Shown here one piece after another: positions 27,482 through 42,935 of a stretch of DNA of 64,000 nucleotides. Within the stretch, counting starts at the first letter, position 1. The number at the start of each line of letters is the position of its first letter. The notes under the pieces are model-generated. The model searched no databases and was not told the DNA's origin. It saw only the letters and a program-made list of their open reading frames with translations. The stretch comes from JAFKFJ01 sp963786445 (GTDB lineage: Bacteria; Pseudomonadota; Alphaproteobacteria; Acetobacterales; Acetobacteraceae): assembly GCA_963786445.1 (NCBI GenBank), contig CAWAZU010000008.1, forward strand, positions 310,001-374,000. Reading direction: 5' to 3'. The translations under genes and the position numbers were made by a program.

Positions 27482-28402
27482 CTACCAGGCGAGGGCGATT
27501 GTCGAGACCGAAGCGGGCGCCGCGACCCGCGACGCAACGATCGCCGGATCGGCACGAAGCTTCGCTTCCTGCCGATGGCGGAACGCCGCCGCGGCCATAA
27601 GCTGCGCCCGGAACGCCGGGGTCAGCACGTGCTTGGGGTCCACTTCCGCCTCCAGCGTCGCGGTCGTCAAGGCTTTTGCCGTCGATGGCGCAGCATGCGG
27701 CGGCGTGCCTTGCCGGTGGCGGAAGGCGGCCGCCTGGATCATTTCGGCGCGAAACTGGGGGGTGAGCACGTGGTGCGGGTCCACCTCCACCTCCAACGCC
27801 GCCGCGTCCGGCGACAGCCCGAATCGCACTGCGAGCGGCCATGCCGCCGCGACCCGGTGCGCATAGGGGGTGCCGCGCTCGGGTATCGCGGAATGATAGG
27901 AGGCGATCGCCGCAGCCCAGTCGCCCGTCTGCGAGTGCAGCGCGCGCAGGAAACGCGCCGCGTAGCGCACGTTCGACGCCGGATCGAACGCTTCCTCCAG
28001 GGTTGCGAAGGCGTGCGGGTGATGCAGCAGGTTGATCTGCATGCAGCCGACATCGATGGATCGCGTGCCGGCGTCCTGTGCCGCCCGCACGGCCGCGATA
28101 GCCGCCGCCTCGGTCTCGAAAGCCCGGCCGACGCCGCCGATGTCGATCGTCCAGGGCCAGGGAATCGCGGTGCCGGTGCCCGGATCGGCGCGCCCGCTCT
28201 CGACGAGGGCGATGGCCGACAGCAGGCGCGGCGGCAATTGGCTGTCCGGCTCGGTCAGGGCGATCGCGGCGCCGCACAGGCTCGCGGCGGACAACGGCCA
28301 CGCTGCGCGGGCCATCGGCGCCGAAAGCAGGATCGCGATCAGGACGGCGACGAGCGAAGCGGGCAGGGGCCAGGGCGGCGAGAGGCGGAACGGCGCGGCC
28401 AT
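27482..28402 (-). CDS. Lytic transglycosylase (SLT domain) with duplicated C-terminal motif
   Basis: A 306-residue secreted muramidase. A signal peptide (ASLVAVLIAILLSAPMARA) precedes a lysozyme-like SLT domain: catalytic Glu68 in AIALVESGR, GCMQINLLHHPH, NVRYAARFLRAL and AIASYHSAIPERG. Residues 203-232 and 250-280 repeat the same ~30-residue motif (EVDPxHVLTPxFRA...AAAFRHRQ), separated by a Pro/Ala linker. This tail is outside the catalytic fold. The enzyme cuts peptidoglycan glycan strands; such small SLT proteins often serve secretion systems or flagella, but no such genes are nearby. ATG 28402 follows GAGGAT. Confidence 0.85.
   Translation of the reverse strand: MAAPFRLSPPWPLPASLVAVLIAILLSAPMARAAWPLSAASLCGAAIALTEPDSQLPPRLLSAIALVESGRADPGTGTAIPWPWTIDIGGVGRAFETEAAAIAAVRAAQDAGTRSIDVGCMQINLLHHPHAFATLEEAFDPASNVRYAARFLRALHSQTGDWAAAIASYHSAIPERGTPYAHRVAAAWPLAVRFGLSPDAAALEVEVDPHHVLTPQFRAEMIQAAAFRHRQGTPPHAAPSTAKALTTATLEAEVDPKHVLTPAFRAQLMAAAAFRHRQEAKLRADPAIVASRVAAPASVSTIALAW
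27563..27796 (-). repeat. Internal duplication in the transglycosylase C-terminus
   Basis: Two copies of a ~30-codon unit, 27707-27796 and 27563-27655, encode the motif EVDPxHVLTPxFRAxxxxAAAFRHRQ. About 20 of 30 residues are identical between copies. Their function is unknown. Confidence 0.75.
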
Positions 28403-28525
28403 CTTCGATCCTCAGGGTTCGCTGATGACCTTAGGGCACTTGCGTCATCGAAATCGAGTCTTCCGTGAACTGGTCCGGCCAGCCGCCCGTGAGTCGGGCA
28501 GGGTCTCCATAATGACACTTGCAAT

Positions 28526-28540
28526 TGCGAGTGATTCGCA
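28526..28540. promoter_or_regulatory. Putative iron-responsive (Fur-type) operator 1, upstream of fbpABC
   Basis: The palindrome TGCGA-GTGAT-TCGCA lies 36 bp before the binding-protein start. The same TGCGA-N5-TCGCA pattern appears twice more, each time just upstream of the other two transcription units of this island. The regulator is inferred from the iron-related genes, not seen. Confidence 0.65.
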
Positions 28541-28575
28541 GATAGGAGCACCGTTCCCAACCGCGGAGCCAGACC

Positions 28576-29622
28576 GTGTCCCTCCCGCTTCGAAATTGCC
28601 TCTCGGCCCCCGGCCGGCTCGCCCGGCTGCTGCCGCTCGTCCTGCTGGCCGCGAGCCTCGCCGGGCCGCAGGCAGGCGCGGCCGACACCGGGCCGCTCAC
28701 GCTCTACAGCGCGCAGCACGAACAGCTGGTCGATCGGCTGATCAAGATGTTCACGCAGGAGACCGGCATCCGGGTCCGCGTCCGCTCCGGCGAGGCGCCG
28801 GAGATCGCGAGCCAGATCGCGCAGGAAGGCGCGCGTTCGCCGGCCGACGTCTATTTCACGGAAAACTCGCCCGAGCTGACGCTGCTCGACGAGAAGGGGC
28901 TGCTGGCCCCGGTCGATGCCGCCACGCTCGCCGCGGTGCCGCCGAAATACAGCGCCGCCGACGGCAACTGGGTCGGCGTGCTGGCGCGCGAAAGCGTGCT
29001 CGCCTTCAACCCCGCGCTGATCGACGAGGCAAAACTGCCGCGCTCGCTGCTCGATCTGGCGAAACCGGAGTGGCGCGGAAAGATCGCCATTGCGCCGAGC
29101 GATGCCGACTTCCTGCCGCTGGTCGATGCGGTGGCGGCGCTGCACGGCGAGCCGGCCGCGCTCGCCTGGCTGAAGGGGCTGCGGCGGAACGCGCAGATTT
29201 TCGACGACGACGAGGGCGTGGTGGCCGCGGTCGATCGCGGCGCCGTCGCGACCGGCGTGATCAACAACTATTACTGGGCCAGGCTGCGCACCGAGCAGGG
29301 CGCGGCACGGACCAAAAGCCGCATCCACCACTTCGCCAACGGCGATGTCGGCGGCCTGATCAACGTCTCCGGCGCCGCTGTGCTGAAGTCGTCAAAGCAC
29401 AAGGCGGCGGCGCAGCGTTTCCTCGCCTTCCTGGTCAGCAAGCCGGCGCAGACCTGGATCGGCCAGGGCGACATCGATTTCGAATACCCGCTGGCGCGCG
29501 GCGTGGCGCCGAATCCGCTGTTAAAGCCGTTCGATGAGCTGCAGCCGCCGCCGCTCGGCATGGGCCAGTTGGGCGACGACCAGCCGGCGGCGCGGCTGCT
29601 GCGGCAGGCCGGGCTGATCTGA
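28576..29622 (+). CDS. fbpA: Fe3+ ABC transporter substrate-binding protein (FbpA/FutA type)
   Basis: A 348-residue periplasmic iron-binding protein. A signal peptide (RLLPLVLLAASLAGPQAGA) is followed by LTLYSAQHEQLVDRLIKMF, typical of the family. The two adjacent iron-ligating Tyr residues appear in VINNYYWARLR; ISLDP-like GGLINVSGAAVLKSSKH and TWIGQGDIDFEYPLA also match. A GTG start at 28576 is used, 5 bp after GGAGCC. It delivers ferric iron to the permease that starts on its stop codon (TGATG). Confidence 0.9.
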   Translation: MSLPLRNCLSAPGRLARLLPLVLLAASLAGPQAGAADTGPLTLYSAQHEQLVDRLIKMFTQETGIRVRVRSGEAPEIASQIAQEGARSPADVYFTENSPELTLLDEKGLLAPVDAATLAAVPPKYSAADGNWVGVLARESVLAFNPALIDEAKLPRSLLDLAKPEWRGKIAIAPSDADFLPLVDAVAALHGEPAALAWLKGLRRNAQIFDDDEGVVAAVDRGAVATGVINNYYWARLRTEQGAARTKSRIHHFANGDVGGLINVSGAAVLKSSKHKAAAQRFLAFLVSKPAQTWIGQGDIDFEYPLARGVAPNPLLKPFDELQPPPLGMGQLGDDQPAARLLRQAGLI

Positions 29623-31214
29623 TGGTAACGGGCACGGCCGGTTCGTGGCAGGACGCGCCGGCGGCCCACTCGCGGCGACCGCCGCCGGCGCTGCTGGCGC
29701 TGGCGGTCGCCGTGGCGGCGCTGGTGCTGCTGCCGGTCGCCGACACGCTGTACCAGGCCGCCCAGGTCGACGGCGGGGAGGCGGCGGACCTGCTGCTGCG
29801 CCCGCTGGTCGGCGAACTGCTGGTCAACACGGTCGGGCTGGCGGCGGCGACCACGCTGGTCTGTGCCGTCGTCGGCACGGCCTGCGCCTGGCTGGTGGAG
29901 CGCACGCGCCTGCCGGGCCGCGGCGTGTGGGCGGTGCTGGCGGTGGTGCCGCTCGCCGTGCCGCCGTTCATCAGCTCCTATGCCTGGGTCTCGCTCAGCC
30001 CGGCATTGCAGGATTTTGCCGGCGCGCTGCTGGTGGTGAGCTGTTCCTACTACCCGCTGGTCTATCTGCCGGTCGCGGCGGCGCTGCGCGGGATGGACCC
30101 GGCGCTGGAGGAGAGCGCCCGCTCGCTCGGCCGCACCCCGTTGGCGTGCTTCTTCGGCGTGGTGCTGCCGCAGCTGCGCCCGGCGCTGCTCGGCGGCATG
30201 CTGCTGGTGGCGCTGCACATGCTGGGCGAGTTCGGCGCCTTCACGCTGCTGCGCTTCCGCACTTTCACCACGGAGCTGTACGCCGAGTATCGCACCGGTT
30301 TCAACGGGCCGGGCGCCTCGCTGCTGGCGGCGGTGCTGCTGCTGCTCTGCCTGCTCTGCGTCGTCGCCGAGTTTCGGGTGCGCGCCGCGGCCCGCTACGC
30401 GCGGCTCGGCCGCTTCACGCGGCGGCGCGGCACGCCGCTGGCTCTCGGCTGGATGACGCTGCCCGTGCTCGCCGTGTTCGCGGCGCTGACGCTGGCCACG
30501 CTGGGCGTGCCGCTCGGCATGATCGTCTATTGGCTGACGCAGCACGGCTCCGCGGCGATCGCGCCGGCCGATGGTTCGTTCGCGCGCCTCGCCGATGCCA
30601 CGTTGGCGTCCATCTGGCTCGGCCTCGCCGGCGCCGCGGTCACGGTGCTGCTGGCGCTGCCGGTCGCCTTCCTCGCGGCGCGCCATCGCGGCTGGGCGAT
30701 CACGCTGCTGGAGCGGGCGGCCTATCTGACGCAGGGCGTGCCGGCGATCGTGGTCGCGCTGGCGCTGATCGCACTGACGCTGCGCGCGGCAGCCCCGCTC
30801 TATCAGAGCGCGGCCTCGCTCATTCTTGCCTACGCCATCCTGTTCCTGCCGCTCGCCCTGGTCAGCGTGCGCGCGGCCCTGCTGCAGGCGCAGCGGACGC
30901 TGGAGGAGGTGGCGCGGTCGCTCGGCCTCGGCTGGGCCGCGGTCGCCTGGCGCGTGGTGCTGCCGCTGGCCGGGTCGGGCCTCGGCGCCGCCGGCGCGCT
31001 GGTGTTCGTCTCGGTGGTGACGGAGCTGACGGCGACGCTGCTGCTGGCGCCGATCGGCACGCGGACGCTGGCGACCGAGGTGTGGGCCGACACCTCGACG
31101 CTCGCCTTCGCCGCCGCGGCACCCTATGCGGCGCTGATGGCGGCGTTGTCGCTGCTGTCCACCTGGCTGCTGGCGCGCCGCTTCGGCGGCGCCGCGCTGG
31201 CGGCTTCGGGCTGA
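29622..31214 (+). CDS. fbpB: Fe3+ ABC transporter permease (FbpB type, fused two-half)
   Basis: A 530-residue inner-membrane permease formed of two homologous halves with about twelve membrane segments. Each half has a docking loop: EESARSLGRTPLACFFGVVLP near residue 165 and LEEVARSLGLGWAAVAWRVV near residue 425. That double layout is characteristic of FbpB/AfuB iron permeases. It begins on the stop codon of the binding protein and is followed after 7 bp by the ATPase. Confidence 0.92.
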   Translation: MVTGTAGSWQDAPAAHSRRPPPALLALAVAVAALVLLPVADTLYQAAQVDGGEAADLLLRPLVGELLVNTVGLAAATTLVCAVVGTACAWLVERTRLPGRGVWAVLAVVPLAVPPFISSYAWVSLSPALQDFAGALLVVSCSYYPLVYLPVAAALRGMDPALEESARSLGRTPLACFFGVVLPQLRPALLGGMLLVALHMLGEFGAFTLLRFRTFTTELYAEYRTGFNGPGASLLAAVLLLLCLLCVVAEFRVRAAARYARLGRFTRRRGTPLALGWMTLPVLAVFAALTLATLGVPLGMIVYWLTQHGSAAIAPADGSFARLADATLASIWLGLAGAAVTVLLALPVAFLAARHRGWAITLLERAAYLTQGVPAIVVALALIALTLRAAAPLYQSAASLILAYAILFLPLALVSVRAALLQAQRTLEEVARSLGLGWAAVAWRVVLPLAGSGLGAAGALVFVSVVTELTATLLLAPIGTRTLATEVWADTSTLAFAAAAPYAALMAALSLLSTWLLARRFGGAALAASG

Positions 31215-31221
31215 GGGAAAG

Positions 31222-32360
<1,139 letters not shown>

Positions 32361-32364
<4 letters not shown>

Positions 32365-32402
32365 CGGTGCGTGCCGCGGCCTATAATTGCGAATTACTCG
32401 CA
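32361..32402 (+). promoter_or_regulatory. Promoter with overlapping Fur-type operator 2, upstream of the porin gene
   Basis: TTGACG (32361-32366) and a perfect TATAAT (32382-32387) are 15 bp apart. The palindrome TGCGA-ATTAC-TCGCA follows immediately (32388-32402), covering the expected transcription start. Binding there would block initiation. It matches operators 1 and 3 of the island. Confidence 0.65.
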
Positions 32403-32441
32403 TTTGCAGTTGAACCAATACTCGGAAGGGGACGGGCACCG

Positions 32442-33977
32442 ATGGCGACCGCCGATCCAGGACCGTCGAGGGACAACGCGGCGCGGCTGCGACGGCTGGC
32501 GTTCGTCCTGCCGATCTCCGCCGGCATCGCGGCCGGCGCGCAGGCGCAGGAGGCACCATCGCCGGGTCCGGCCGAGCAGCAGAACCCGACGCCGGGCGGC
32601 GCGGGGACGGCGCCGGCGCCGTCAACGCCCGGTGCGGGCGAGCCGGGGTTCTTCACCGGCCTGTTCTCGCCGTCGCGCACCAACCTGCTGGGCGATGTTG
32701 GGGGCCTGCGCACCGCGCTCGGCGAATACGGCCTCTCGCTCGGCCTGCAGGAGACCAGCGAAGTGTTCGGCAACGTCACCGGCGGCGTGCATCGCGGCGC
32801 CGACTATGACGGCCTGACCGAGATGAGCCTCGGCCTCGACACGCAAAAAGCGTTCGGCTGGGCGGGCGGCATTTTTAACATCAGCGCGCTGCAGATCCAC
32901 GGCCGCAGCGTCAGCGCCGACAATCTTTATTCGCTGCAGACCGCCAGTGGCATCGAGGCGCTGGGCACGACGCGGCTGTGGGAACTCTGGTACCAGCAGT
33001 CGTTCCGCGGCGGGATGGCGGACATCAAGGTCGGGCAGCAGAGCATCGACCAGGAGTTCATGGTCAGCCAGTATTCCGGGCTGTTCATCAACACCATGAT
33101 GGGCTGGCCGGCGGTGCCCTCGTACGACCTCTATGCCGGCGGCCCGGCCTATCCGCTGTCCTCGCTCGGCGTGCGGCTGCGCGCGCAGCCGACGCCGGCG
33201 GTGACCGTGCTGGCGGGCGTGTTCGACGACAACCCGCCGGGCGGCCCGTTCGACGACGATTCGCAGCTTCGCGGCGCCGAGGCCGCAGGGGCCGCCTTCA
33301 ACCTCAATACCGGCGCGCTGTGGATCGCGGAGTTCCAATATGCCGTCAACCAGCCGGCGCTCGGCGACATGGTGACGCGCAATGCGCCGCCGTCCGGCCT
33401 GCCGGGCACCTACAAGCTCGGCGTCTGGTATGACTCCGGGGCGTTCCCCGATCAGCGTTTCGACACGCTCGGCCTGTCGCTCGCCGATCCGGCGAGCAAC
33501 GGCATTCCGCGCATGCACCAGGGCAACTACAGCGTCTATGCGGTGGCCGACCAGATGCTCTGGCGGCCGGACCCGCAGGGCACGCAATCGCTCGGCATGT
33601 TCGCGCGCGTGATGGCGGCGCCGCCCGACCGCAACCTCATCGCCTTCAGCGCCAATGGCGGCATCGAGCTGAAGGCGCCGTTCACCGGCCGCGACAACGA
33701 CACCGCCGGCATCGGCTTCGGCGTCGCGAAAGTCAGCGGCGCGGCGGGCGCGCGCGACGGCGACACGGCTTTCTTCACCGCCAGCAATTATCCCAGGCGC
33801 ACGGTCGAGACTTTCGTCGAGGCGACCTACCAGGTCCAGATCGTGCCGTGGTGGCAGGTGCAGCCCGATGTCCAGTACGTGATCCGGCCCGGCGCCGGCA
33901 TCCCCGATCCGGCGCAGCCGACGCGGCTGATCGGCAACGAATTGGTGCTCGGCCTGCGGACCAACGTGACCTTCTAG
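32442..33977 (+). CDS. OprB-family carbohydrate-selective-type porin
   Basis: A 511-residue outer-membrane protein. After an N-terminal hydrophobic region (AFVLPISAGIAAGAQA) and a Pro/Ala-rich spacer it matches the OprB family: LLGDVGGLRTALGEYGLSLG, GLTEMSLGLDTQKAFGWAGG, FINTMMGWPAVPSYDLYAGG, and a C-terminal strand ending in NVTF (terminal Phe). Family members pass sugars, but close relatives sit in iron loci of alphaproteobacteria, and this one follows fbpABC behind its own operator. ATG 32442 was chosen after GGAAGGGG. Its cargo is not shown by the sequence. Confidence 0.85.
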   Translation: MATADPGPSRDNAARLRRLAFVLPISAGIAAGAQAQEAPSPGPAEQQNPTPGGAGTAPAPSTPGAGEPGFFTGLFSPSRTNLLGDVGGLRTALGEYGLSLGLQETSEVFGNVTGGVHRGADYDGLTEMSLGLDTQKAFGWAGGIFNISALQIHGRSVSADNLYSLQTASGIEALGTTRLWELWYQQSFRGGMADIKVGQQSIDQEFMVSQYSGLFINTMMGWPAVPSYDLYAGGPAYPLSSLGVRLRAQPTPAVTVLAGVFDDNPPGGPFDDDSQLRGAEAAGAAFNLNTGALWIAEFQYAVNQPALGDMVTRNAPPSGLPGTYKLGVWYDSGAFPDQRFDTLGLSLADPASNGIPRMHQGNYSVYAVADQMLWRPDPQGTQSLGMFARVMAAPPDRNLIAFSANGGIELKAPFTGRDNDTAGIGFGVAKVSGAAGARDGDTAFFTASNYPRRTVETFVEATYQVQIVPWWQVQPDVQYVIRPGAGIPDPAQPTRLIGNELVLGLRTNVTF

Positions 33978-34014
33978 GCGGGACGGGTTGAGCGGGACTT
34001 GGACACGGTGTAAA

Positions 34015-34029
34015 TGCGAATAGTTCGCA
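34015..34029. promoter_or_regulatory. Putative iron-responsive operator 3, upstream of the propeller/DyP operon
   Basis: The palindrome TGCGA-ATAGT-TCGCA (also a perfect TGCGAA-N3-TTCGCA) lies 30 bp before the start of the secreted propeller gene. It is the third copy of the island's shared pattern. Confidence 0.65.
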
Positions 34030-34058
34030 GTCTCAAATGGCGGCAGAGGAGGCTTCTG

Positions 34059-35201
34059 ATGGCACGAGTGCGGACAATTCCGGCCGGGGCAGGCACGGCC
34101 GGCGCCCTGGCGCTGGCGCTGGCGTTCGGCGGCGCCGGCGCGGCGCGAGCGGACGGGCACGCCGGCTTCCTGGAGACCATCCGTCACCACGTCACGCTGA
34201 CCTCGACGGTGCCGGAGAACGGCGACCAGAACCCCTACGCCATCTTCGTGGCGCCGGTATCGGCTGGAAAAATCCGCAAGGACGACGTGCTGGTCGATAA
34301 TTTCAACGACAAGAACAACCTCCAGGGTCTCGGCAGCAGCATCGTCGCCTACACGCCGGCGACGAAGCAGATGTCGCTGTTCGCCGCGATCCCGCGCCAT
34401 CTGCCCGGCTGTCCGGGCGGGATCGGGCTGACCACCGCCATGGCCATGCTGAAGTCCGGCTGGGTGATCGTCGGCAGCCTGCCGAGCAACGACGGCACCA
34501 CCGCGACCAAGGGCCAGGGCTGCCTGGTGGTGCTCGACGCCCAGGGCAACGTCGCCGGCACGATCACCAGCCCGGACATCAACGGGCCCTGGGGCAACAT
34601 GGCAGTGATCGACAACGGCGCCACCGCGACGCTGTTCGTCAGCAACACCGGCTTCGGCGTGGGTGCGCCGGCGGGCACGCCACCCGTGGTCAAGCAGGCC
34701 AGCGTGCTGCGCATCGAACTGTCGATCCCACCGGGCAAGCCGCCGGCGGTGACGAATGAAACGGTCGTGGCCAGCGGCTTCGGCGAGCAGGCGGACAAGG
34801 GCGTGTTCATCATCGGGCCGACCGGCCTGGCACTCGGGGCGAACGGCTCGCTCTATGTCGCCGACGCGATCGGCAACCGTGTCAACGAGATCTGGGACGC
34901 GACCACCCGCACCACCAGCGCCGGCGTCGGCCGCGTCGTCACCGAGGACGGCCTGCTGCAGCGTCCGCTGGCGATGGCGGCGCTGCCGAACGGCCATCTG
35001 CTGGTGACCAATGGGCTGAACGGCCAGGCGGTGGAGATCGACCCGGCGAGCGGGCGCCAACTCTACGCGCAGTGGATCGACGCCGACAAGGCGCAGACGC
35101 CGCCCGGCAGCGGCGACCTGTTCGGCATCGCGCTGACGCCGGCCGGCGACGGCTTCTATTACGTGGAGGACGACATGAACACGCTCGTCCTGGCGCGATG
35201 A
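34059..35201 (+). CDS. Secreted NHL/SMP-30-like beta-propeller protein
   Basis: A 380-residue protein with a signal peptide (AGALALALAFGGAGAARA). Repeated propeller blades include NPYAIFVAPVSAGKIRKDD, GPWGNMAVIDNGATATLFVS, GPTGLALGANGSLYVADAIG, QRPLAMAALPNGHLLVTNG and GDLFGIALTPAGDGFYYVED. No catalytic residues were recognised. ATG 34059 follows AGAGGAGG. Its stop overlaps the start of the DyP peroxidase (ATGA), so the two are coupled. A periplasmic partner role in iron or haem handling is possible (inference). Confidence 0.8.
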   Translation: MARVRTIPAGAGTAGALALALAFGGAGAARADGHAGFLETIRHHVTLTSTVPENGDQNPYAIFVAPVSAGKIRKDDVLVDNFNDKNNLQGLGSSIVAYTPATKQMSLFAAIPRHLPGCPGGIGLTTAMAMLKSGWVIVGSLPSNDGTTATKGQGCLVVLDAQGNVAGTITSPDINGPWGNMAVIDNGATATLFVSNTGFGVGAPAGTPPVVKQASVLRIELSIPPGKPPAVTNETVVASGFGEQADKGVFIIGPTGLALGANGSLYVADAIGNRVNEIWDATTRTTSAGVGRVVTEDGLLQRPLAMAALPNGHLLVTNGLNGQAVEIDPASGRQLYAQWIDADKAQTPPGSGDLFGIALTPAGDGFYYVEDDMNTLVLAR

Positions 35202-36451
35202 AAAGCTGCCCGTTCACCTCGAGGCGCGGGCTGCTCGCCGCCGCGGGCAGCCTGGCGACCGCGGTTGCCGCCGGCGGCGCAGAGGCGCAGGAGGCGGCGG
35301 CACCGGCCACGGAACCGTTCTGGGGCGCGCACCAGGGCGGCATCGTGACGCCGCAGCAGCGCCATGCCTGCTTCGCCGCCTTCGACCTGACGACGCCGCA
35401 GCGTGACGCGGTGGCCTTGCTGCTGCGCCGCTGGACCCAGGCTGCCGCCCGCATGGCCGACGGGGCGACGGCGGCCCCGCTCGGGACGGACCTGTCGGTG
35501 CCGGCGGCGGATTCGGGCGATGCGCTGGATGTCGGTCCGGCCCGGCTGACCGTCACCTTCGGCTTCGGCGCCGGGCTGTTCGTCAAGGGCGGAAACGACC
35601 GCTACGGCCTGGCCGCGCAACGCCCGGCGGCGCTGGTCGATCTGCCGCGGTTCAACGGCGACCAGCTCGTCGCGGCGCAGAGCGGCGGCGACCTGCTGGT
35701 GCAGGCCTGCGCCGACGATGCGCAGGCGGCGTTCCATGCCGTGCGCCAGCTCGCCCGGCTGGCCTATGGCGTGGCCGAAAAACGCTGGGTGCAGACGGGC
35801 TTCCTGCCCGCGACGCCGAGCGGCACGACGCCGCGAAACCTCATGGGCTTCAAGGACGGCACCAACAACCCGCCGATCCGCGACGATGCCGCGATGCAGC
35901 GCGCGGTCTGGGTCGGCGCCGAGGGGCCGGACTGGATGCAGGGCGGCAGCTACATGGTGTTCCGCCGCATCCGCATCTTCCTTGAACACTGGGATCGCAC
36001 CGAGACGGATTTCCAGGAGCAGACCATCGGCCGGCGCAAATTCTCCGGCGCGCCGCTGACCGGCGGCGGCGAGTTCGATCCGGTCGATCTCGACCGCGCC
36101 GATGCCGACGGCAATCCGGTGATCGCCGAGAACGCGCATGTGCGCCTGGCCGCGCCGGCGGCGAACGGCGGCGCGCAGGTGCTGCGCCGCTCCTACGGCT
36201 ACAACGACGGCGTGGCGTTCACCGCCGAACGCTGGCCGCCGTGGCGGCAGGGGATGGAGTACGACGCCGGCCTGCTGTTCGTCGCCTTCCAGCGCGACCC
36301 GCGCCATGGCTTCATCCGGATTTTTGCGCCGATGTCGAAGCTCGACGCGCTCAACCAGTTCACCACCCACACCGCGAGCGCGCTATTCGCGTGTCCGGCC
36401 GGCATTGCGCCGGGCGGGTTCGTCGGCCAAACACTGTTCGCGGTGGGTTGA
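35198..36451 (+). CDS. efeB: DyP-type haem peroxidase (EfeB-like), Tat-exported
   Basis: A 417-residue dye-decolourising peroxidase. The N-terminus CPFTSRRGLLAAAGSLATAV is a Tat signal peptide. The active-site motif is LMGFKDGTNN (distal Asp); the proximal haem His is in ENAHVRLAAP and the conserved Arg in RRSYGYND. EfeB proteins act in the periplasm and help obtain iron, in some reports from haem. Here it is coupled to a propeller protein and follows an Fe3+ importer, without efeU or efeO. The DyP assignment is firm; the EfeB role is inferred from context. Confidence 0.88.
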   Translation: MKSCPFTSRRGLLAAAGSLATAVAAGGAEAQEAAAPATEPFWGAHQGGIVTPQQRHACFAAFDLTTPQRDAVALLLRRWTQAAARMADGATAAPLGTDLSVPAADSGDALDVGPARLTVTFGFGAGLFVKGGNDRYGLAAQRPAALVDLPRFNGDQLVAAQSGGDLLVQACADDAQAAFHAVRQLARLAYGVAEKRWVQTGFLPATPSGTTPRNLMGFKDGTNNPPIRDDAAMQRAVWVGAEGPDWMQGGSYMVFRRIRIFLEHWDRTETDFQEQTIGRRKFSGAPLTGGGEFDPVDLDRADADGNPVIAENAHVRLAAPAANGGAQVLRRSYGYNDGVAFTAERWPPWRQGMEYDAGLLFVAFQRDPRHGFIRIFAPMSKLDALNQFTTHTASALFACPAGIAPGGFVGQTLFAVG

Positions 36452-36631
36452 CGCGGAGACCTCACGGCGAGTTGTACGGCGCGGCCGGCAGGCCGACGAC
36501 TGGATCGACGCTAAAACCTGTGACAGTCTCGGCCACTGCCGCACCCTTCCGGGTGGCGCAGGCAGCTCAGGCGCCGGCAATCTGGTATCGATTCAGCACG
36601 CGGCGACGGCGCGGCCACAGGAGCGAAACAA

Positions 36632-42929
<6,298 letters not shown>

Positions 42930-42935
42930 GTGGCG

